Assembly: GCA_026418625.1 (NCBI GenBank) | Contig: JAOABA010000051.1 | Coordinates: 98,767 to 162,766, forward strand | Direction of reading: 5' to 3' | DNA from: Candidatus Kapaibacterium sp. | GTDB taxonomy: Bacteria > Bacteroidota > Ignavibacteria > Kapaibacteriales > UBA2268 | DNA length: 64,000 bases | In this document: piece by piece, positions 57,467-64,000 of the stretch | How positions within the stretch are numbered: position 1 is the stretch's first letter | Layout: each line of letters begins with the position of its first letter | Notes under the pieces: generated by a model | What the model was told of the DNA's origin: nothing | What the model saw: the letters and a program-made list of their open reading frames with translations, nothing else | Database searches by the model: none | Translations under genes and position numbers: made by a program

Positions 57467-60400
57467 CTATAATTTTTTATTTGATTCTGCTAACTTCAAT
57501 TTCTTTGATAATTTCTTTTCGGGATTGCTTAGCTGAGCAAAATAATCCTCTTTATCCACTGTAGCCGATGAAAAATAATAGATGTCAAGCAATTTATGTA
57601 TTTTTGTTCCTGTTAGCTCATAAATTACATCCTTCAAAGCGGAGTCCCAAGCATCCAACCAAACATTTAGCAATTTCTTTTGCTCTTCCGAACCCACAAA
57701 ATCAATAAGAAGGTCAATATCTGAATTGAATGTTGCCGTTTGATTATATGTCGTTCCAAATAAATAAACAGCTTTTACTCCAAAATAATCAGGGTCCAGT
57801 TCCGAAGCAAGCTTTTCAGCCATTTTAGTCCTTATCTGCCAGTGTTCGCTCGAATTTTCGTTTATTTCCGAAACATTCGATGTATTATAGAATATTTTTA
57901 AAGATGGCTCAGCTATGAAAGCCATCGCTTCATCACTATCGGCATTCATTAAAACTTTCAGGATTAATCCCTTTGTTGACGCAGGAACATTAATAACCTT
58001 TATAACATTTTTGAGGTATTCAAATTCCGGAAGTAATTCCGGCAATAAGTTGTGATTTTCGAGAAAGAAAGACTCTCTAAAGATAACGCCATTCTCATCG
58101 GGATAAATTGGCAAATATCTAATATTTGATTCCACCAAATCTTGGAAAAAGTGAGTGCCAAATGATAAATCGGGTGTATAATTTCCTTTTTGCTTTGCTA
58201 CTTCAATCAGCATAGCAGTATTATTTATATCAGCATAAGTTACACGAACTCCTAATGTTATATCTCCACGACTTCCCCACCTGCCCGGTCCAATTAATAT
58301 AAATTGTTTAGGTGGTAAAATTTGATTTAATTTTCCTATCGCTCTACCAACATTTTTTAAATCATCAAGATTCTTTATTGCCGAATACCCTTCGGGAACA
58401 ACATATACAATATGGGTAATGTCCGGAACTTTCCCATTGGATATAAACTTATTTGCATTAAAAATTATTCTTTCTTTCGAGATATCTTTAGGAATAATAG
58501 CAGAAACGCTTTCGCTCGTTGAACTCTGAGGTCTGCATTGGAGCAGATAAAGATTCTTCCCGTCACTTGCAAATTCAATATCAACGGGTGTTTTAAGTTT
58601 TTGGCTCAAAACATTTGTCATTGTATAAATCTGCTCTATTACCTTTGTATTTGATACTAAATTATCAAAAGTAACTATAACTTCGTGCTTTCGTGTATCA
58701 ATACCAAGCCCAACTGGTTTCTTAATATGATTTTCCTCAACAATCGAAAAAATCTCGTTCAGCATCGGAAATTTATTCCCAACTTCTTCAATCACAGTTT
58801 TAATTGGCAATGTCTCAAATGAGTTTGTGTCCAAATTTATTACATCGATAAATTTTGGTGAATAATTTATAGCATCATAATAGGTCTGATTCAATTTAAA
58901 TGAGGGTTGCCCCGGAGCAATCAATATAGGATAGTCATTTCCTATCCTGTCAACAGCCCTTGTTCCTAAACCGGCAACTAATCTGATAAGACCATCTTCT
59001 CGCTTTATTCTGGGAGACCACCTGAATTCATTATTGGTAAAAGATACTCCTGCAAAAGCGGGGAAGAAATAATTGCCAACTTTTTTGCCGACTACTTCCT
59101 GAATCATTATTCCCATTTCTTCATTAAAATCAAGCAAACCTCTCTCAATCCTATAACCTATCGGGTCTGGACCAAGCACGGATGCATAAACCTCTGCTAT
59201 AGCGTCCATCAAAGCTATTAGTTTATTCTTTCTGGTTCCTTGATTTGCGAGGAACAGACTCTTATATTTACCTGCAAAAGCTGTTCCTAATCTATCTTCG
59301 AGCAAACTCGAACTTCGGACAATAATTGGACTGTTCCCGAAATCATCCAAAGCTCTTGTCAATCCGTTGACCACTTCGGGAGGGAAATTTGAGTTCTTAA
59401 AAGCTTGTATTAAATACTGATATTCCTGCCTAATCTCATTCATATCCTTATATTTCTGTTCGATGGCATCTTCTAAGTTGTTATAATAAACAAAACTCAT
59501 TAATCCATCTGAAGTGATATACCAAGTCTTTGGTGTTTTTATACCTTCAAGAATTGGGAAATTCTTTGTTGAACCTTCAATGATTTTTCTTGCTAAATAA
59601 ATTCCGGCACTTTTTCCTCCAATCTTTCCGTGACTTTCTGAGGAATAAATAAGATTATCTAAAAGATTATTAAAATCATCAATTTTGCAATAATCCTTTG
59701 CTATATTGATATATTCCAGTTGGTCATTTAGAAATCTTCGGATTAAAGAAACTTCAATACCTTTTTGAACAGGTGAATGGGTGTCAAAACTAAATGGGGA
59801 TAAATGGTAAAATCGTCTAATAGCCTCTGTTATATCCGATAATGTGCTATTCGGCGAAGAGATTATTTTGAATAAATAATTTAATTTATCCTCGTTAATC
59901 CACTTTTGAATAAGGTTTAGTATTTCAGTTTCATTTAAATAATTGAGCGCTATATCGAATATTTCATCACTCAATTCAAAAGTATTTTGCATCACCTGTT
60001 TTTTCGACGGACGATTTATTTCAGGAAGAGTAGATTCACTGTCGTCAATTTTTCCTAATTTAGCATAAACAACCTTGGTTTCTTTAATACCTTTGCAAAA
60101 CAGATGATTAAGCATCTTATGCGATATAATCGAATACAAATGCTTGTCAATTTTTCTCAAAAGTTCAAGTATACTGCTCCACTCAGGTTTTGTGGAGCTA
60201 ACTTTTTTAGTCTTTAAATCAAGTAATGAAATTGAATGACTATTAATCTTCTGGGCAACTATCAAATTCGAAAGAAGAGCTGATATCGTATCAATTAGAT
60301 TCTTTTCTTCATCAAGAAAATAATTATCCTCGTCCTTAATCTCCTTTGAGTTATAAAAAACTTCTATCTGCCCTAATGTTTGGTTATCAAAGTAAATCTC

Positions 60401-60646
60401 GGATTTATAAGATAATCCAGTGTTTTCCAATTTTATATCAGGATAAGATTTGTCATTAATTCTAATGGTAACAAAGCAGTGTTCCGGATACTGCATTGCT
60501 TTGGGCAAAGATTGCAAAATTAGAGCAATTTTTTCCTCAAAGCTGACATCACTACTGACTATTTCCCTGCATTTATAAAGGCATTCCAATTCCTTTGCCC
60601 TTTTTTCTAAGATTTTGTATTTTACTTCATTATCCATTGATTTCAT
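57467..60646 (-). CDS. PPDK_N (PEP-synthase ATP-binding) / nucleotidyltransferase fusion protein
   Basis: 1059 residues. The N-terminal part (about 15-130) looks GAF-like. Residues about 340-700 match the ATP-grasp-like N-terminal domain of pyruvate-phosphate dikinase/PEP synthase (KSAGIYLA, PIIVRSSSLLEDRLGTAFAGKY, LQCRPQ). The phospho-histidine swivel and PEP-binding domains are missing. The C-terminus (about 950-1040) carries a minimal nucleotidyltransferase core: FGTT (963-966), DID (976-978) and a possible third Asp (1021). The substrate is unknown. It follows the antiporter gene by 70 bases, with an AT-rich inverted repeat (60662-60671/60684-60693) between. Confidence 0.78.
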   Translation of the reverse strand: MKSMDNEVKYKILEKRAKELECLYKCREIVSSDVSFEEKIALILQSLPKAMQYPEHCFVTIRINDKSYPDIKLENTGLSYKSEIYFDNQTLGQIEVFYNSKEIKDEDNYFLDEEKNLIDTISALLSNLIVAQKINSHSISLLDLKTKKVSSTKPEWSSILELLRKIDKHLYSIISHKMLNHLFCKGIKETKVVYAKLGKIDDSESTLPEINRPSKKQVMQNTFELSDEIFDIALNYLNETEILNLIQKWINEDKLNYLFKIISSPNSTLSDITEAIRRFYHLSPFSFDTHSPVQKGIEVSLIRRFLNDQLEYINIAKDYCKIDDFNNLLDNLIYSSESHGKIGGKSAGIYLARKIIEGSTKNFPILEGIKTPKTWYITSDGLMSFVYYNNLEDAIEQKYKDMNEIRQEYQYLIQAFKNSNFPPEVVNGLTRALDDFGNSPIIVRSSSLLEDRLGTAFAGKYKSLFLANQGTRKNKLIALMDAIAEVYASVLGPDPIGYRIERGLLDFNEEMGIMIQEVVGKKVGNYFFPAFAGVSFTNNEFRWSPRIKREDGLIRLVAGLGTRAVDRIGNDYPILIAPGQPSFKLNQTYYDAINYSPKFIDVINLDTNSFETLPIKTVIEEVGNKFPMLNEIFSIVEENHIKKPVGLGIDTRKHEVIVTFDNLVSNTKVIEQIYTMTNVLSQKLKTPVDIEFASDGKNLYLLQCRPQSSTSESVSAIIPKDISKERIIFNANKFISNGKVPDITHIVYVVPEGYSAIKNLDDLKNVGRAIGKLNQILPPKQFILIGPGRWGSRGDITLGVRVTYADINNTAMLIEVAKQKGNYTPDLSFGTHFFQDLVESNIRYLPIYPDENGVIFRESFFLENHNLLPELLPEFEYLKNVIKVINVPASTKGLILKVLMNADSDEAMAFIAEPSLKIFYNTSNVSEINENSSEHWQIRTKMAEKLASELDPDYFGVKAVYLFGTTYNQTATFNSDIDLLIDFVGSEEQKKLLNVWLDAWDSALKDVIYELTGTKIHKLLDIYYFSSATVDKEDYFAQLSNPEKKLSKKLKLAESNKKL

Positions 60647-60716
60647 CAGAAAAATATTAATATTGATAATTTTTTATTGACGTAATTATCAATTTAATAA
60701 TTAATCTTGATAAAAA

Positions 60717-61904
60717 TCAAATTTCTTCTTGCGAAAGTTCCTCGTCTATCAATGGTTTTTCTAATAAATGCGATGGTAGGAAAAATTTATTAGCAATCAG
60801 TGTTGGTATAACTGCACTTGCTATGACTACCGCCACTATAATTGAATATTGATCCTTTGTAATTATTCCATTAGTCAATCCAAACAAAGCCGATATCGTT
60901 CCGAATGTTAATCCTGTGGACATCAGCAATGTATAAAACCATTTCTCATTTGTATCTTCCCTGAATTTTCTTATAACAGGATATAGTCCAAATATTTTTG
61001 ATATAACTTTTGCTAAAAAAAGAACTAAAAATATGATTGGATAAGAAATAATAGCAGGAATAGACATCAAAAAACCTGCTCTCAAAAAATAAAACGGAGT
61101 CAAGAAGCCAATTGTAAGCGTTCTTAATCTTCTGATGAAAAAATTATCTTTGTTAATTATACTCGCCAAAACCATCCCCAGAATATAAGCCGGTAGAACA
61201 GCTTCACTGCCTGACCAAACTGCCAAAGAACCCGTTGCAAACAAAATAAACAATATCCATTTTGTCCTTATAGCTGATGTTTTATATGCAAAATGTTTGG
61301 TTAAAAATTCAGTTATTGGATTTAGTATAAATATCAAAAGCACAACAACAGCAATAAAAATTACAGTTCTATAAGTAAACGGGGAAAAAATTAACCCAAG
61401 CGCAATCACAGTCCCAAGGTCATTAATAAAACAAGCGCCAAGAACTCCTTTACCAAAAAGCGTCTTGTTGAACCCATATTCGAGCATCACAGAATAAACT
61501 ACCGCCATTGAGGTTGTTGATAGAGCTACTCCAACCAGCAAACTCGCTCTCAAGTCCCACTGAAGAAAATAATAAGATATAAGTGTAGCACCAATAAACG
61601 GAGCAAGAAACCCAATTATTCCTACGACCGAAACTTCGTTGAATCGCTTTTTTAGTGCCTCAGGTTCCAATTCTGCTCCAGCCAGAAATGTTAACAATAT
61701 TGCCCCTGAAGAAGCAACAAACCTTAACCACTCCGAATTTGCGTGTATCTTTTCAACAAAATTTAACTCAATAGCTATTAATCCAAAAATCGCGCCAATA
61801 GTAATTTCAATAAGTGCTATCGAGATTTTTAATTTATTAGCTATTATTGTGGAGATTATAGCAAGAAAGAGCCAAACCGATGCTATCAAAAATATTTCGA
61901 ACAT
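60717..61904 (-). CDS. CPA2-family cation/proton antiporter under fluoride riboswitch
   Basis: 395 residues, 11-12 membrane helices, with the CPA2 (KefB/NapA-like) fold: LTFLAGAELEPEAL and the FINDLGTVIALGL segment that holds the transport-site Asp of the unwound helices. No C-terminal TrkA-N domain is present. It should exchange Na+, K+ or another ion for protons. A fluoride riboswitch precedes it, and its AGGAG ribosome site lies six bases before the ATG in a switchable hairpin, so it is probably made when fluoride rises. It may provide ion or pH balance during fluoride stress; direct fluoride transport is unproven. Confidence 0.87.
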   Translation of the reverse strand: MFEIFLIASVWLFLAIISTIIANKLKISIALIEITIGAIFGLIAIELNFVEKIHANSEWLRFVASSGAILLTFLAGAELEPEALKKRFNEVSVVGIIGFLAPFIGATLISYYFLQWDLRASLLVGVALSTTSMAVVYSVMLEYGFNKTLFGKGVLGACFINDLGTVIALGLIFSPFTYRTVIFIAVVVLLIFILNPITEFLTKHFAYKTSAIRTKWILFILFATGSLAVWSGSEAVLPAYILGMVLASIINKDNFFIRRLRTLTIGFLTPFYFLRAGFLMSIPAIISYPIIFLVLFLAKVISKIFGLYPVIRKFREDTNEKWFYTLLMSTGLTFGTISALFGLTNGIITKDQYSIIVAVVIASAVIPTLIANKFFLPSHLLEKPLIDEELSQEEI

Positions 61905-61910
61905 AAAAAT

Positions 61911-61990
61911 ACTCCTGTAATATCTTTACAAAATCACAGGAGTCATCAGCCACTTTGGCGGTTATCGGGAGACGCCATTCCCATCATTTC
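61911..61990 (-). promoter_or_regulatory. Fluoride riboswitch (crcB motif)
   Basis: On the minus strand the aptamer reads GGGAATGGCGTCTCCC (matching the GG..ATGG.GT.C.CC stem-loop), then AACCGCC, then GGCTGATGACTCCT, the conserved 3' segment. After it, ACTCCTGT (61936-61943) can pair perfectly with ACAGGAGT (61911-61918), which contains the ribosome site of the antiporter. This suggests translational control by hiding and freeing the site. Confidence 0.93.
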
Positions 61991-62048
61991 AAAATTATTA
62001 TTTATCTTCAGAAAATTGAAAGATAATTTTTTATCTGTAAATCATTTG

Positions 62049-63368
62049 TTACATTGCCTCTCCAAATAAAGTTGCAGAGGTTGAACTTTTTACAACTACT
62101 TTTATCAAATCCCCTGTATTTATTTGATGTCCGTTCTTTTCAAAAATCAGCACCTTATTTGTATCTGTTCTGCCCTGCCATTTTTCAGAATTTTTCTTAC
62201 TGGGTCCCTCAACCAAAATTTCGTGCTGTTTTCCAATTTCAAGCTGGTTTAATTCCCTCGATATATTATTCTGCAAATCAATTATTTCCTGCAATCGTCT
62301 CGTCTTCACCTCATCGGGAACATCATCTTCCATCGAATATGCCTTTGTATTGTCTCTCGCAGAATACTTGAACATATAAGCTCCATCATAACGGACCTCC
62401 CTCATCAAATCCAAAGTTTGCTTATGCTCATCTTCTGTTTCAGTTGGAAAACCAGCAATAATATCTGTCGAAAGAGAACATTCCGGCATCAATTCCCTGA
62501 TTTTTCTGATTCTACCCAGATAATGTTCAACAGAATAATTCCTATTCATCAATTTCAAAATCCTGTCCGACCCCGATTGAACCGGCAGATGTATATATTT
62601 ACAAATGTTCTTATACTCCGCCATTGTCTCAATTAACTTATCACTCATATCATAAGGATGAGAAGTTGTATATCTTATCCTCATATTCGGAACCGCTTTA
62701 GCTGACTCCCTAAGCAAATCCGGAAAATCAAAATTACCAGTTAAGTCCCTATAACTATTGACATTTTGCCCAAGAAGCGTTACTTCGCGAAAACCATCAT
62801 CATAAAGTTTCTTAAGTTCATTAACAATTGAATTCAAAGGTCTTGAACGCTCTCTGCCTCGTGTAAATGGCACAACGCAATAAGTGCAGAACTTATCACA
62901 ACCACGCATTATCGAGACCCAAGCTGATATTCCTTCTGTTCTCAGTGGTTCAATATCATCATAAGTTTCAACTCTGCTCAACTTTACAGCTATCCCCTTC
63001 TCACCAGTAAAAGCATTTTCAATTAACGAAGGCACTTTCCTATACTCATCCGGTCCAACCACCAAATCAACAATCTTTTTCTCCTCGATTAGCTTACTTC
63101 TCATCCTTTCCGCCATACATCCAAGGATACCAACAACCAACTCCTTGTTCTTCTTCTTATATTGCTTGAGGTGAATCAATCTCTCGTGTATCTTTCTTTC
63201 AGCATTGTCCCTGACCGAGCAAGTATTAAGCAAAATAACATCAGCATCATCGGGCTTTTCCGTCAAATTCAAGCCCGATTTTTTAATTATTGACGAAACT
63301 ATTTCGGTATCGCTCAGATTCATCTGGCAACCATAAGTTTCGATATATACTTTATGTGTATCGTTCAT
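62049..63368 (-). CDS. miaB: tRNA-2-methylthio-N6-isopentenyladenosine synthase
   Basis: 439 residues, full length. UPF0004 domain cysteines C14, C50 and C84 hold one cluster; the radical-SAM triad C157, C161 and C164 (GCDKFCTYC) holds the other. A C-terminal TRAM domain follows (about 375-439). It methylthiolates A37 of certain tRNAs. The paralogue MtaB or RimO would differ in the N-terminal motif; CQMNLSD with NTCSVRDNAE is MiaB-type. Confidence 0.95.
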   Translation of the reverse strand: MNDTHKVYIETYGCQMNLSDTEIVSSIIKKSGLNLTEKPDDADVILLNTCSVRDNAERKIHERLIHLKQYKKKNKELVVGILGCMAERMRSKLIEEKKIVDLVVGPDEYRKVPSLIENAFTGEKGIAVKLSRVETYDDIEPLRTEGISAWVSIMRGCDKFCTYCVVPFTRGRERSRPLNSIVNELKKLYDDGFREVTLLGQNVNSYRDLTGNFDFPDLLRESAKAVPNMRIRYTTSHPYDMSDKLIETMAEYKNICKYIHLPVQSGSDRILKLMNRNYSVEHYLGRIRKIRELMPECSLSTDIIAGFPTETEDEHKQTLDLMREVRYDGAYMFKYSARDNTKAYSMEDDVPDEVKTRRLQEIIDLQNNISRELNQLEIGKQHEILVEGPSKKNSEKWQGRTDTNKVLIFEKNGHQINTGDLIKVVVKSSTSATLFGEAM

Positions 63369-63479
63369 TTTTGTCTTGATTAATTTAAATACTTGTAAAA
63401 TATAATTTTACAAATTTTTATAAAACTATTTAGATTTTTTTTTATTTTACTAAATTGATTTAAAAAATTTTACGAACGA

Positions 63480-63884
63480 ATGAATATTATAGCAAAAATC
63501 ATAGCTTATTTACTTATTGTTACGGGAGAGTTATTCATTACCCTTTTCACATTCGGTTTATTTACAGGCAACGAAATCACATATATCCTTGTAGGTCTAA
63601 TCTTACTGGGGCTTTTACCCTTCGGCATAGGTTTTTTCATCTTGAAAAAGTTTAAAACACTCAGCCAAAAAGAACTTGAAACAAAGTTTGAAGCCGAACT
63701 TATGAGATTAGCCGCTAAATACAAAGGCAGGCTCAAGGTAACAGACGTAACAGTCAATATGTCTCTCACCCTCGAGGATTCAAAAACCCTCCTCGAAAAA
63801 TATGTTATCAAAGGATTAGCCACAACCGAAGTAACCAACGAAGGCACAATAGTCTATGTATTCAGGGATTTTATTGAGGAGTAA
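63480..63884 (+). CDS. Small membrane protein with cytoplasmic C-terminal domain
   Basis: 134 residues. Two membrane helices (about 8-28 and 33-53) are followed by a helical, then alpha/beta part (about 60-130) that looks like a winged-helix or similar small domain (LMRLAAKYKGRLKVTDVTVNM, EEYVIKG-like strand, VYVFRDF). I do not recognise a named family. It is divergent from miaB, with 111 AT-rich bases between them. Confidence 0.65.
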   Translation: MNIIAKIIAYLLIVTGELFITLFTFGLFTGNEITYILVGLILLGLLPFGIGFFILKKFKTLSQKELETKFEAELMRLAAKYKGRLKVTDVTVNMSLTLEDSKTLLEKYVIKGLATTEVTNEGTIVYVFRDFIEE

Positions 63885-63907
63885 TGCCTACTCCACACCA
63901 ATAGCCA

Positions 63908-63982
63908 CCTCACGGTTTACCATGAGGCACTGAGAGGACACTCACCCCTCCACTACTTTCATCCTCACGGTGTACCGTGAGG
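63908..63982. repeat. Two REP-like palindromes
   Basis: CCTCACGGTTTACCATGAGG (63908-63927) and CCTCACGGTGTACCGTGAGG (63963-63982) are 20-base palindromes 55 bases apart, just after the last gene. They belong to a different family from the ATTCCTG arrays. Confidence 0.8.
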
Positions 63983-64000
63983 ATCTACACACCTCTACAT

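Noticed and set aside
60717..61904. Fluoride-specific exporter (CLC-F or Fluc)
   Set aside because: The sequence is clearly CPA2-type; only the riboswitch links it to fluoride.

Overview
The window is AT-rich (about one third G+C by eye) and comes from a Gram-negative, probably free-living member of the Bacteroidota/FCB group. It could equally be a deep relative such as Ignavibacteria or Kapabacteria; no rRNA is present to decide. Four lines point this way: several secreted proteins with type IX secretion (T9SS) C-terminal sorting domains, many OmpA-family and PD40-OmpA proteins, a Bacteroidota-type promoter (TTTG, 19 bp, TATATTTG) before rplS, and Shine-Dalgarno sites used on only some genes.

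Layout. 1-2502 (minus): a CBS-domain protein, a response-regulator receiver fused to an SLC13/DASS anion transporter, and the start of a second receiver protein. 2877-13894: a surface block with a membrane protein, a PapD-like chaperone, an usher-like protein fused to an OmpA domain, a hicBA toxin-antitoxin pair, and a minus-strand operon for a large T9SS-sorted adhesin plus a double-OmpA barrel protein. 14104-19136: a cysteine desulfurase, a DUF2130 coiled-coil protein and a DUF2231-like protein, then an L,D-transpeptidase/EamA pair. 19250-25807 (minus): a complete pstSCAB-phoU-phoR operon without phoB. 26047-29316: an HD hydrolase, a small T9SS cargo, and rpsF-rplI without rpsR. 29390-31773 (minus): a multiheme cytochrome c lipoprotein and a tandem-rhodanese lipoprotein. 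31774-32762 is non-coding, with repeats and the broken tail of a T9SS cargo gene.

32763-39819 (minus, plus a tRNA-Asn): a CorC/HlyC protein, recO, two PD40-OmpA proteins, a barrel protein and dapD. 40000-42813 (plus): pgsA-like, trxB, rplS and a glycosyltransferase. 42942-50063: three large secreted proteins. The middle one appears to be a contingency (phase-variable) locus with a C6/(CA)5 tract behind its start codon. Palindromic repeat arrays lie between and after them. 50098-56643: a PAS-PAS-REC-LuxR regulator, an MsbA-like ABC exporter, tRNA-Pro, a pirin and a VWA membrane protein. 56640-61990 (minus): a fluoride riboswitch controls a CPA2 antiporter, followed by a PPDK-N/nucleotidyltransferase fusion and a barrel protein. 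miaB, a small membrane protein and a palindromic repeat close the window.

The less familiar items are the receiver-transporter fusion, the usher-OmpA fusion with its chaperone, the fluoride-controlled antiporter next to a two-domain fusion enzyme, the cytochrome-rhodanese pair, the phase-variable secreted protein, and two genes that seem to lack ATG/GTG/TTG starts where homology and signal peptides place their N-termini.
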